Shown here one piece after another: positions 14,633-22,954 of a DNA stretch of 38,031 bases (position 1 is the stretch's first letter; every line of letters starts with the position of its first letter). The position numbers were made by a program, and so were the translations under genes. The stretch is from Klebsiella pneumoniae (lineage in GTDB: Bacteria; Desulfobacterota; Binatia; Bin18), in assembly GCA_945865755.1 (NCBI GenBank), contig CAMBFS010000019.1, positions 1 to 38,031 of the forward strand, read 5' to 3'. The notes beneath the pieces are model-generated. The model was not told the origin of the DNA. It saw only the letters and a program-made list of their open reading frames with translations, and searched no databases.

Positions 14633-15847
14633 ATGATCGACTTCACCGCTCCCCCCCATGTCCAGAAAACCGTCCGTGACATTCACCAATTCATCGCCGA
14701 CGAGATCACCCCGATTGAGCGCGAGTTGTCGGCCCATCTGGTCAATGAACATCTTTATCTGCGTGAAGATGGTCGGCTCGCACCAGAAGTGCTGGCGGCG
14801 CAACGCTCTATCCGCATGCGCTCGGCGGAGCGCGGCTTGTATGCGCTGCACATGCCCAAGGAGGTTGGCGGCGGTGGGTTCAGCCTCACGGACATGTTCT
14901 TCGTGCATGAAGCCGTCTATCAGCATGGCATCGGCGTCACCCAATGGATGCTGTCGTGGACCGAAGGGCCTAATCGCATGCTGTTGTTTCTCACCGATGA
15001 GCAGAAACGGAAGTATCTCGCGCCCATGATGCGCGGCGAGTGGACCGCCGCCTACGCGATCACCGAGTATCGCGGCGGCTCCGATGTTTTGGGCATGGAA
15101 ACCCGCGCCGAACGACGTGGAGATGAATGGGTGCTCAACGGCACCAAAGCCTACATCACCAATGCCCCGTATGCCGAACTGATGCTCGTCTGCGCGATGA
15201 CCGACCCCAGTAAGCATGGCGCGGGAGGCACGACATTCATCGTCGAACGTGACGCGCCAGGGCTCCACATTGGCCGCACCTATCGCACGATCATGGACGA
15301 TGGCATGACTGGCGAACTGCGCTTTGACAATTGCCGAGTGCCGCTCGACCACACCTGGGGCAACGAGGGTGAGGGCTTCTATCTCAGTATGGGGATGATT
15401 AACTGGATTCGCGTGCGACGCGGGGGGATGTGCACGGGCCTTGGTCAGTACCTGTTGGATCGGTGCATCGCGTACATCAAGAATCGTCAAGCCTTCGGTG
15501 GCCCGCTGAGTCGCTTTCAAGCGTTGCAGTGGATGATTGTCGATTCGTATCTCGACGTGCAGGCGATGCGCGCGCTATCGTTGCAATCCTTGTGGCAAGC
15601 GGACCAAGGCGATCTGTGGCAACTGAAGGTTGATCCGCGTCTCATTCAAGTGGTCTGCGCCCTCAAAGTGTTTTGTGACGAGGCCCTGTACCGAGTGGCC
15701 GACCGTGCGGTACAACTCCACGGCGCGCACGGCCTGATGAAGGAATCGGGGATCGAGAAAATTTTCCGTATCGCGCGCAACCTCCGCATTCCGGGCGGGA
15801 CGGATGAGATTCAGCGGGTGAATATCGCGAAGGCGCTGGGACTGTAG
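14633..15847 (+). CDS. acyl-CoA dehydrogenase family protein
   Basis: A 404-residue flavoprotein of the acyl-CoA dehydrogenase family. The N-terminal helical domain runs to about 130. The FAD-binding middle strand segment AYAITEYRGGSDVLGMETRA corresponds to the usual ITEPxAGSD motif, with Y and R variants. The C-terminal helical domain has IKNRQAFGGPLSRFQALQ. The catalytic Glu found near the C-terminus of medium-chain enzymes (YEGT) is replaced by G388 in RIPGGTDEIQR. The alternative position used by isovaleryl- and long-chain enzymes is I259. The base must lie elsewhere, or the reaction is atypical. The ATG at 14633 is taken because IDFTAPPHVQ is a family-like start. The substrate is unknown. 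An MFS transporter follows on the same strand. Confidence 0.88.
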   Translation: MIDFTAPPHVQKTVRDIHQFIADEITPIERELSAHLVNEHLYLREDGRLAPEVLAAQRSIRMRSAERGLYALHMPKEVGGGGFSLTDMFFVHEAVYQHGIGVTQWMLSWTEGPNRMLLFLTDEQKRKYLAPMMRGEWTAAYAITEYRGGSDVLGMETRAERRGDEWVLNGTKAYITNAPYAELMLVCAMTDPSKHGAGGTTFIVERDAPGLHIGRTYRTIMDDGMTGELRFDNCRVPLDHTWGNEGEGFYLSMGMINWIRVRRGGMCTGLGQYLLDRCIAYIKNRQAFGGPLSRFQALQWMIVDSYLDVQAMRALSLQSLWQADQGDLWQLKVDPRLIQVVCALKVFCDEALYRVADRAVQLHGAHGLMKESGIEKIFRIARNLRIPGGTDEIQRVNIAKALGL

Positions 15848-15852
15848 AGGAA

Positions 15853-15943
15853 GTTCGGAGTACGGAGTTCGGAGTTCGGAGTCGTTCGGAGTTCTCGGTT
15901 TCCGCTTTTTTCATTCTCCACTCTCCACTTTTCACTCTCCACT
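15853..15943. repeat. 7-bp tandem repeats, GTTCGGA block and CTCCACT block
   Basis: Units GTTCGGA, GTACGGA, GTTCGGA, GTTCGGA lie at 15853-15880, with a further GTTCGGA at 15884. A second block at 15916-15943 reads CTCCACT, CTCCACT, TTTCACT, CTCCACT. The two unit sequences are unrelated but the period is the same. The array fills the gap between the acyl-CoA dehydrogenase and MFS genes. Confidence 0.8.
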
Positions 15944-15960
15944 AAAAGACACGGTTGCTT

Positions 15961-17259
15961 ATGAACGAAGCGGAACACGTGACCAGTAAACTTCAACCGA
16001 TCCCAACAACCGAGGCGGCACGAGGCCGTGTTTTTTACGGTTGGGTCGTGGTCGCCTGTGCGTTCACCATCCTCTGCGTCGCTTATGGCATCCAGTTTTC
16101 CTTCGGGGTGTTCATGGCCGAAATCTCGAAGGAGACGGGCTGGGGACGTGACAGCTTGTCCCTCCCTTATGCGCTCTACGTGTTTCTCTACAGCGCGCTA
16201 GGCGCGGTCGCTGGTCGGTTCACCGACCATTGGGGCCCGCGCATCGTGATTACTATTGGAGGGTGTCTTCTTGGTCTCGGCATTATGCTCACCAGCCAAG
16301 TCACCGCCCTCTGGCAGATGTACATCTCGCTGGGACTGATTGCCGCTTCCGGCATGAGTGCCGCGTATGTGCCCTGCAATGCCACGGTCGTTCGTTGGTT
16401 TATCGAGAAACGTGGGCTGGCCATTGGCTTGACCTCCAGCGGCGCGAGTTTCGGCACGTTCATTTTTCCACCGCTCGCCGCCGCTTTGATTGGCGCCTAC
16501 GGCTGGCGACACGCCTATTTGCTCCTTGGTGTTGTCGCCGTCACTGTCATTGGGGCCTGCGCCACGTTCACTGTGCGTGATCCAGAAAAGATGGGCTTAT
16601 TCCCGGATGGACACGCGCCAATACCCTCACCAACAACGGTCGGAGCACCGTCTTCTTCTGTCGCGAACGACTGGACCCTGGCCGAAGCCAAGCGCACCAG
16701 GTCTTTTTTGCTTTTGAATGTCGTGTTCACGCTGACGTGGCTCGTCGTCTTCATGCCGATGGTCCATATCGTCCCGTTCGCCGTGGACCTCGGCATCCCT
16801 CAATTCCGTGCGGCCATGACCATTAGTGTGATCGGCTTCGCCGGGTTCATGGGACGCCTCTTCATCGGCACGATCTCGGATCGCATTGGGCGCGTACCAA
16901 CACTCGGACTGTGTTTTCTGTTGCAGGCGCTGGGGTTCACCGGGTTTGCCTTCAGTACGGGCCTGGCGTCACTCTATGCCGCGGCCGCCGTCTTTGGGCT
17001 TGCGTATGGTGGAGTGACCGCGCTGTTCCCCGCGCTCATCGGCGATTTTTATGGCCGGACTTCGGTCGGCTCCATTGCCGGCTTTATCTTCGCCATCTCC
17101 GGCTCACCCGCCGCGTTTGGCCCGCTTATCGCTGGCTACCTGTATGCCGTGAGCGGACGGTATGATGCCGCATTTCTCCTGAGCGCGGCACTCAATGTCG
17201 CGGCGCTCGCGCTCTTGGTCCTGTTGAAAAAACCGACGCGCGCGACCACTTCCGCGTAA
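15961..17259 (+). CDS. MFS transporter (monocarboxylate/oxalate-formate type)
   Basis: A 432-residue inner-membrane protein with twelve predicted membrane segments in two sets of six, split by a hydrophilic loop at about 215-240 (HAPIPSPTTVGAP). The start YGWVVVACAFTILCVAYG and the segment GMSAAYVPCNATVVRWF with RGLAIGLTSSGASFG are typical of the MFS branch that includes oxalate/formate antiporters and monocarboxylate carriers. The ATG at 15961 is preferred to a TTG two codons earlier. It probably exports or imports a small organic acid. Its position after an acyl-CoA dehydrogenase hints at acid metabolism, but this is weak. Confidence 0.85.
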   Translation: MNEAEHVTSKLQPIPTTEAARGRVFYGWVVVACAFTILCVAYGIQFSFGVFMAEISKETGWGRDSLSLPYALYVFLYSALGAVAGRFTDHWGPRIVITIGGCLLGLGIMLTSQVTALWQMYISLGLIAASGMSAAYVPCNATVVRWFIEKRGLAIGLTSSGASFGTFIFPPLAAALIGAYGWRHAYLLLGVVAVTVIGACATFTVRDPEKMGLFPDGHAPIPSPTTVGAPSSSVANDWTLAEAKRTRSFLLLNVVFTLTWLVVFMPMVHIVPFAVDLGIPQFRAAMTISVIGFAGFMGRLFIGTISDRIGRVPTLGLCFLLQALGFTGFAFSTGLASLYAAAAVFGLAYGGVTALFPALIGDFYGRTSVGSIAGFIFAISGSPAAFGPLIAGYLYAVSGRYDAAFLLSAALNVAALALLVLLKKPTRATTSA

Positions 17260-17272
17260 GCGATTTTTTTCT

Positions 17273-17333
17273 TTGCTCGGCGCGCAAATACCTTTACAAT
17301 GCCGCCGATGAGACGCTCCCCCACCTTGGGAGC
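17273..17333 (+). promoter_or_regulatory. candidate sigma-70-type promoter and leader hairpin
   Basis: TTGCTC at 17273-17278 and TACAAT at 17295-17300 are separated by 16 bp, close to the consensus hexamers. Downstream, GCTCCC (17315-17320) pairs with GGGAGC (17328-17333) across a 7-nt loop. That would place a hairpin at the beginning of the transcript for the lipoprotein gene that starts at 17375 behind AAAGGAG. Confidence 0.4.
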
Positions 17334-17374
17334 ATCTTCATACTTACACCCCTTCTCGGGGAAAGGAGACCGTT

Positions 17375-17731
17375 ATGAAGCAATGGAAAGGCTATGGGAA
17401 TTCAGCGGCACAAGTCGTTGCGGGCTTATGTTTGCTCACCGCCGCGGGATGCACCGAGCCGCTGTCAAACACCCAAAAAGGTGCGCTCCTTGGCGCTGGC
17501 ATTGGCGCTGGCACTGGCGCCCTCGTTGGCGGTGGCAAAGGCGCGGCGATTGGTGGTGCCGCCGGTGCCGTTGGTGGCGCAATCGTTGGGAACCAGATGG
17601 ACCAGAACGAACGCGGGCGCTCCTCCGACGATCGATATGAAGAGGAGCGACGACGACAGGAATACGAACGGCAACGTCTCGAAGATGAGCGTGGCCGAGA
17701 TCGTCGTGATCGCCGCGATGACGATTATTGA
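17375..17731 (+). CDS. glycine-zipper outer-membrane lipoprotein-like protein
   Basis: A 118-residue protein with an N-terminal signal and a lipobox-like LLTAAGC ending at Cys26. It then has a glycine-zipper segment (about 36-73: GALLGAGIGAGTGALVGG and so on) with G every fourth residue, a membrane-inserting hairpin seen in SlyB/OmpA-linked lipoproteins and YMGG-type proteins. The C-terminal 45 residues are highly charged and repetitive (EEERRRQEYERQ, DRRDRRDDD). The ATG has AAAGGAG at good spacing. It is probably an envelope lipoprotein; no specific function can be assigned. Confidence 0.8.
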   Translation: MKQWKGYGNSAAQVVAGLCLLTAAGCTEPLSNTQKGALLGAGIGAGTGALVGGGKGAAIGGAAGAVGGAIVGNQMDQNERGRSSDDRYEEERRRQEYERQRLEDERGRDRRDRRDDDY

Positions 17732-17762
17732 TCCACGGTGACCTGGTACTTGATCGCCCTCC

Positions 17763-17916
17763 CCCTCTCCCAGCCGGGCAATGGCATTAAGTTAAGCAAC
17801 CGTGTCATTGCGAGCAGCGAAGCAATCTTTGTTTTGTTGGAGATTGCTTCGTCGTCCGACTCCTCGCAATGACAGTCTCCCCCTTAACTTAATGCCATTG
17901 CCCAGCCGGGAGAGGG
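17763..17916. repeat. nested inverted-repeat element (MITE-like)
   Basis: Outer arms at 17763-17796 and 17883-17916 are near-complementary over 34 bp (CCCTCTCCCAGCCGGGCAAT at the left tip). Inside, a second inverted repeat lies at 17803-17828 and 17841-17874, built from the TGTCATTGCGAG ... GAAGCAATCT motif, which is a dispersed repeat in several environmental bacteria. No transposase is encoded. The outer arm recurs at 35519-35582, and a minimal version at 34375-34396. It fills most of the gap before the PLP enzyme gene. Confidence 0.8.
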
Positions 17917-17966
17917 AATTCGGCACTCGCTCACCAAATGCCATTGCCCCACTCGCAGGAGTCCTT

Positions 17967-19280
17967 ATGCCAAAGAAAGCACGTGACCCTCAGAAGAACG
18001 GGAATTATCACCTCCGGACACGGCTGATTCATGGCAACGCCGATAACACCAAGTGGGATTACGATCACCACGTGGTCCCACCGATCTCATCGTCAACAAC
18101 CTATCGTCTCAACTCCACCCACCGCGGCGTGCAAGGGTTCCTGGAGTTTGGTACCGACGAGTCAGGGTTGCCACAGCATGTGCCCATTTATATCTACGAC
18201 CGTCTCGACGAACCCACGCGGGGCATGTTGGAGGAGAATCTAGCGACCGCGGAAGGTGGAGAGACGGCGGTCTGTTTCGCCACTGGCATGGCCGCCATCA
18301 GCGCGGTCTTCGGCGTCACCGTCAAGCAACACGAGGAGATTGTCGCGCATCAGGTGCTCTATGGCTGCACCTATAGTCTGCTGACCAATTGGCTCCCTCG
18401 GTTTGGCATCCAAACTCGCTTTGTTGATCTGATGAACCCCGACAGCCTGAACGAGGTCCTCAACGAGCAGACTCGTGTGATTTACTTTGAGACGCCGATC
18501 AATCCCACGCTCCAGTTAATCGACATCGCACGGATTCGGCGTCTCGTTGACCAGGCAAACAAGGGGCGGAAAGTCCCCATCCGCATCATTGTCGATAACA
18601 CCTTCGCCACGCCCTATTGTCAGCGTCCACTTGAGCATGGAGCCGACATCGTGGTGCACAGTCTCACCAAGGACATTGGCGGTTTCGGCACGGACATGGG
18701 GGGAGCGGTCATCGCCCCACACGATCTGCACGGCTTGTTGATGTATTACCGCAAAGATTTCGGCGGCGTCCTGACATCGAAAAGCGCCTGGGCGTTCTTG
18801 GTGTACGGACTCCCAACTCTGGCCACCCGCATGGTCAACCAACAAAAGAGCGCCCAGAAAATCGCGCAATTCCTTGATCAGCATCCGCTGGTCGCGCGCG
18901 TCTCGTATCCAGGGCTCGAACACTATCCGCAACGGGAACTCGCGCTCCGGCAAATGACCGATGACCGGGGCCGCTTTGCTCCCGGCTCGGTTCTCCATTT
19001 CACGTTAAAAAAGGAAGAGGGCGGCAACCGGCACGCCGAAGCGTTTATCGACTACATCGCGGAACACTCGTACACGATCACCTTGGCGGTCAGTTTAGGC
19101 CACACCAAGACGTTGATTGAAAACCCGTATGGCATGACACACGCCGCGGTTCCGGAAGAGCGGAAGCTCGCGCTTGGCATTGAACCCGGGGGCATTCGCC
19201 TGGCCGTAGGGCTGGAGGATTGGCGCGATCTCATCAGCGACCTCGACCAAGCGTTGACGCATGTCGGTCAGATGTCATGA
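17967..19280 (+). CDS. PLP-dependent transsulfuration-type enzyme (Cys/Met metabolism family)
   Basis: A 437-residue enzyme of the cystathionine gamma-synthase/methionine gamma-lyase family. Visible are YDRLDEPTRGMLEENLA, FATGMAAISAV, the PLP-ring Asp D210 in IIVDNTFATPYCQRP, and the PLP lysine K235 in VVHSLTKDIGGFG. The C-terminal SLGHTKTLIENPYGMTHA and EPGGIRLAVGLEDWRDLI complete the family pattern. It would catalyse beta- or gamma-elimination or replacement on Cys, Met or homoserine esters. An upstream in-frame ATG at 17802 lies within the inverted-repeat element and its extra 55 residues look like read-through of the repeat, so the ATG at 17967 is preferred. The precise reaction is undecided. 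Confidence 0.87.
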   Translation: MPKKARDPQKNGNYHLRTRLIHGNADNTKWDYDHHVVPPISSSTTYRLNSTHRGVQGFLEFGTDESGLPQHVPIYIYDRLDEPTRGMLEENLATAEGGETAVCFATGMAAISAVFGVTVKQHEEIVAHQVLYGCTYSLLTNWLPRFGIQTRFVDLMNPDSLNEVLNEQTRVIYFETPINPTLQLIDIARIRRLVDQANKGRKVPIRIIVDNTFATPYCQRPLEHGADIVVHSLTKDIGGFGTDMGGAVIAPHDLHGLLMYYRKDFGGVLTSKSAWAFLVYGLPTLATRMVNQQKSAQKIAQFLDQHPLVARVSYPGLEHYPQRELALRQMTDDRGRFAPGSVLHFTLKKEEGGNRHAEAFIDYIAEHSYTITLAVSLGHTKTLIENPYGMTHAAVPEERKLALGIEPGGIRLAVGLEDWRDLISDLDQALTHVGQMS

Positions 19281-19368
19281 CGGTATGCCGTACACGGGGA
19301 GTGCTCGTGGGGTGGCCGAACGCCGGTGGAGCCGCGCCGCCCGGTCACCCACCACGAATCGTGCCTCA

Positions 19369-19854
19369 CTAAACAGCGGGAGGACGCACCACGGCTTGCG
19401 ATGGCAGGGCACCGCAGAGATCCCGAATCTGAAAAAGGATGTGCTGAAGCTCCCGCGTCAACTCCGTGCGTTCTCGTTCTTTCTGATGACGGTGGAGCGC
19501 CATGGTGATAGTCGCATGCAAGGTGCGCTCCTCGAACGGTTTGAGCAGATAGCCATAGGGTTCGGCATGCGCGGCTTGTTGTAACAGGTCGTTGTGCGAG
19601 AAGGCGCTCAAGAAGACGACTGGGATGTCGTAGTGCTGGCGAATCTGTTCCGCTGCCTCAATCCCGTTCATCGCGCCAGCGAGATTGATGTCCATTAAGA
19701 CCAAATCGGGGTGGATGTCCGCGACTTTGCTGACGGCCTCTTCTCCAGACCCCACGTGTCCACATACCCGATAGTCCAACTGCTCAAGCCGGCCTTCGAG
19801 TTCCATGGCAATTAGGGCTTCGTCTTCAACGATAAAGATAGCGGGGGATGTCAT
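19369..19854 (-). CDS. single-domain response regulator
   Basis: A 161-residue CheY-like protein: acidic pocket E10-D11, phosphorylatable D55 (LVLMDINLAG), and K105 in GYLLKPF. After the receiver comes a 40-residue helical tail and no output domain. The ATG at 19854 follows AGGAG. It lies 60 bp downstream of an HWE/HisKA_2-type kinase on the same strand, so the two almost surely form a pair. Similar receiver-only proteins with the MDINLAGxMDGIE pattern commonly work with such kinases. Confidence 0.88.
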   Translation of the reverse strand: MTSPAIFIVEDEALIAMELEGRLEQLDYRVCGHVGSGEEAVSKVADIHPDLVLMDINLAGAMNGIEAAEQIRQHYDIPVVFLSAFSHNDLLQQAAHAEPYGYLLKPFEERTLHATITMALHRHQKERERTELTRELQHILFQIRDLCGALPSQAVVRPPAV

Positions 19855-19914
19855 TCGGGTTACTCCTATTCTGTCGTATTTGTTCGATGGCCTCGCTGAC
19901 GACGACAATCATCA

Positions 19915-22671
19915 TCAGTCACTGGGGTTGGTATTGGCCGTGCCATTCGTCAACCCATGCTCTTCGGGTTGGTCCTTCGCTTCGTCCGCCGTGCTCTTCG
20001 GCTGGGGAAACGAGATGTGATAGCGCGTGCCATCGGGAGAGGTACTGCGTTCCAGCGTTCCACGCAGCTGTTCGACCAACCGATCAATCAGGGTGATGCC
20101 CAAGGATGACCGTCTCCGGGTCGTGAAGTCCGCCGGAAAACCGACCCCATTGTCGCTCATCGTGAGGTGGTAGCGCGCGGTGGCATCCTGGTGGAAGGCG
20201 ATGTGGATCGTGCCGCCCCGTTTGTCGGGAAACGCATATTTGAGCGAATTTGAGACCACTTCGTTGAGGATCAGACCGCAGGGAACGGCGAGAGTGACGG
20301 CGAGCGTCGTGTCGTCACTCTCGCTGGTCAGCGCGACTTCCGCTTGCGTGCGGCCATACGACTGCAAGAGCGCGAGCGTCAATTCGCGCGCATAGTTCGC
20401 GAATTGAATGCGGGCGAAGTCCGTCGTTTGATAGAGTTTCTGATGAATCAGTGACATGGCGACGATCCGGTTCCGACTTTCCTGGAGCATGCTCCGCGCC
20501 ACGGGGTCGTCGGTGTTCCGGGATTGGAGATAGAGCAGACTGGAGACGATTTGGAGGTTGTTCTTGACCCGATGGTGGATCTCCGTGAGCAGGACTTCCT
20601 TCTCGTGCATTCTCGAATTGATTTGATCGCGCAAATCTTTTTCCATCGCGAGGCCCTGCGCAAGAGTACGCCACGTCCGCCAAAAAACCAGGCTCGCGAC
20701 GCTCATCAGCACCACCACCAACGGTACGATCTTCCAAAGCAAATTGACGCGAAGATTTTGCTGACGGACTTGCGCGTTTTTATACGCGGCTTCGTGCAGG
20801 AGGCTGAACTGTTCCAAGGTGAACCGGATCGCCACGAGGGGCGCGCGCTGACCCGGTGTGATTTCGGCGACGGAGTGGACGGTCACAACCGTGCCATCCG
20901 GTCGCACGATCCGGTATTCAATGTCGAACCCCGTCATATCTTGGATGGCCTTTGCGACCGCGATTCCTGTCGATTCCTGATCCTCCGAATGAATGCGGGA
21001 GAAGTATTCGGACGTGGGGCGATGCGCGTCATGCTCAAAACCCCAGAGTTCTTCATGCCCCTCCGACCACACCGGATTGCCGTAGTCGAGATCAAAAGCA
21101 TAGTGTCCGATGCGGGCCAGGGACTCCGCGTGTTGCAGCCGTGCCTGCTGAGCCCGCAGCAGTTCTTCCATCCGTACGCGCTCGGAGATGTCTTCGGTAT
21201 GCACGAGGACCATGTCTGGCGGTACGAAAGCGTAGTGCACTCCTAAATTTTTCGTCTCCCCTGAAGTCCTGAGTGTGTGGAGCATGTCCCGCCGCACGAT
21301 CGTTTGGCCCGAGATACAGGCATGGAAGTCTTGCCGGATCTCGGGGAGGTTCGCGTAAAACTCCTCAAGGCGGATGCCTAAAAGGGCAGCAATCTTTCCC
21401 CTAGTGAAGACAGAAGCTGCCTCATTGTACGCAACCAGCTCAAGGTCTTCACCTGCTCGTTGCCACATGTAGGTGGGAAGCGGAATTTTCTGGAACAGCT
21501 CCGAATACCGTACTTCACTCTGACGGAGGGCTTCCTCGGCCATTTTTTGTTCATGAATATCGACCCAATAGCCAATGATTTCGTCCTGGTCACCATCGTC
21601 GTGGTGAATGAGACGCAATTCATCGCGCACCCAGCGATAGTCGCCTGAGGACATCAAGAACCGGTATTCGTGGGAGAGGAACCCCTGCTCGAAGAGTTCG
21701 GATATTCTGACAAGGACCAACGGCGCATCCTGTGGATGTAGGTGATTCATCCAGAACGCGGCGTCCGAGAGAAAGTCCTTCGAGGTATAGCCAAAAATAC
21801 GCTCGACATTCGGGCTCATGTAGGTAACGGGAAAGTCTCCGCTTGCTCGCGCGGTGTAAATGACCGCCGGGCTAGAGGCGAGCACAAAGCTCAGTCGCTC
21901 CTCGCTCGCGTGCAAGGCTTGTTCAGCTTGCATGCGTTCGGCGATTTGGTGAGTGAGATCCTCGGTGCGGGCGATGACTGTGCGTTCCAGCTCACGACTG
22001 GCCTCCTCCAGCTCGGCGCGGTAGCGTTGGTCAGCTATGAACAAGAATCCCACGGACCACCCAATAACGCAGAGGAGGGTACACGTAAACATCACCGTTG
22101 CTGGGAACGAAGGGGGAAAAAGTTCAGAGAGGGGGTTTTGTGGCCACGTAAAGAACAGCCCGGTTGCTAGTAGGTAGTAGACAAGTGCATTGACCATGAA
22201 CGCGCCTGCGGTCACCCGCCGCGCGAATGCCGTGATTCCTTCCTCCAGCCTCCACAGCAGGAGAAAGAGACGACAAGCCAGGATGCTGAGCATGGCCATG
22301 ACGAACGAGATGAGCCAAGCGACCGGTGCATCGGTGACCACCCAATAAGACTGTCCAAGAAATACTCCGCACACCAACAAGGTCGACAGCCGCCACTGAC
22401 GAGATTGGCGTACGAACTGTCTTATGCCATCAAGCAAGAAGACATAGCCCAGGGCGATCAGGGTGTTGGCGACCACAATGGAGGTCACGGGCGACTGGAC
22501 ATCTTGGAGTGAAAGGAAGAGCCACCCGATCCCGAAGGATGTGTTGCCAGCCGCCCACATCGCGTACCGTGTCAGTCGTCGGTCGCGGCACCAGCACAAC
22601 AGCAATCCGCTGAGCAAAAGGGTCACCGCAGCGATGAGAAACGATAGGGTGCGAGTATCGAGGGGAATCAT
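19915..22671 (-). CDS. membrane-bound multi-PAS sensor kinase, HisKA_2/HWE type
   Basis: A protein of about 918 residues. The first 220 residues hold about seven hydrophobic spans (LSFLIAAVTLLLSGLLLCWC and others). After a coiled coil come three PAS-like domains, the first with a PAC segment (FPVTYMSPNVERIFGYTSKD ... YRWVRDELRLIHHDDG). A further membrane segment (WKIVPLVVVLMSVASLVFW) precedes the kinase core. The acceptor motif EIHHRVKNNLQ places the His near residue 700, and the ATPase part has LILNEVVSNSLKYAFPDKRGG and DNGVGFP. This is the HisKA_2/HWE class, not the classical HisKA. The ATG at 22671 is chosen; one at 22692 and a further start at 22707 are alternatives without clear ribosome binding sites. 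The receiver-only regulator follows 60 bp downstream. Confidence 0.85.
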   Translation of the reverse strand: MIPLDTRTLSFLIAAVTLLLSGLLLCWCRDRRLTRYAMWAAGNTSFGIGWLFLSLQDVQSPVTSIVVANTLIALGYVFLLDGIRQFVRQSRQWRLSTLLVCGVFLGQSYWVVTDAPVAWLISFVMAMLSILACRLFLLLWRLEEGITAFARRVTAGAFMVNALVYYLLATGLFFTWPQNPLSELFPPSFPATVMFTCTLLCVIGWSVGFLFIADQRYRAELEEASRELERTVIARTEDLTHQIAERMQAEQALHASEERLSFVLASSPAVIYTARASGDFPVTYMSPNVERIFGYTSKDFLSDAAFWMNHLHPQDAPLVLVRISELFEQGFLSHEYRFLMSSGDYRWVRDELRLIHHDDGDQDEIIGYWVDIHEQKMAEEALRQSEVRYSELFQKIPLPTYMWQRAGEDLELVAYNEAASVFTRGKIAALLGIRLEEFYANLPEIRQDFHACISGQTIVRRDMLHTLRTSGETKNLGVHYAFVPPDMVLVHTEDISERVRMEELLRAQQARLQHAESLARIGHYAFDLDYGNPVWSEGHEELWGFEHDAHRPTSEYFSRIHSEDQESTGIAVAKAIQDMTGFDIEYRIVRPDGTVVTVHSVAEITPGQRAPLVAIRFTLEQFSLLHEAAYKNAQVRQQNLRVNLLWKIVPLVVVLMSVASLVFWRTWRTLAQGLAMEKDLRDQINSRMHEKEVLLTEIHHRVKNNLQIVSSLLYLQSRNTDDPVARSMLQESRNRIVAMSLIHQKLYQTTDFARIQFANYARELTLALLQSYGRTQAEVALTSESDDTTLAVTLAVPCGLILNEVVSNSLKYAFPDKRGGTIHIAFHQDATARYHLTMSDNGVGFPADFTTRRRSSLGITLIDRLVEQLRGTLERSTSPDGTRYHISFPQPKSTADEAKDQPEEHGLTNGTANTNPSD

Positions 22672-22954
22672 GACCGAATCCGGGCCACGCATCTTGAGTC
22701 TTGCCAATACAAATGGATCATGCTTACCGTCCTATGGCGTACGACGTGTCCGAGCTCCGCACGTCCGTTGAGGTTTGCCCCAAGGCACGGGTGTCTTCTT
22801 AGGACGATTCAGTCAGCTCTTCAGACATCATATCTCAGGTCTTTTGCCCAGCGTAAGAAGACTTACCCATTTTTACATATCGGGTGTCAGATAAAAAGCT
22901 TAAATTATTCAGTGGAAATATTTTTTTGTCGGGGGGATGACGGAGAAAGAGTGG

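Noticed and set aside
14609-15520. Open frame of 303 codons antisense to the acyl-CoA dehydrogenase
   Set aside because: Low-complexity His/Arg/Ala-rich translation with no recognisable domain; the sense gene is clear.
22708-22954. Regulatory or RNA gene in the 247-bp gap upstream of the multi-PAS kinase
   Set aside because: It contains A+T-rich stretches and a small GTAAG/CTTAC hairpin, but no promoter pair, terminator or conserved RNA that I can support.
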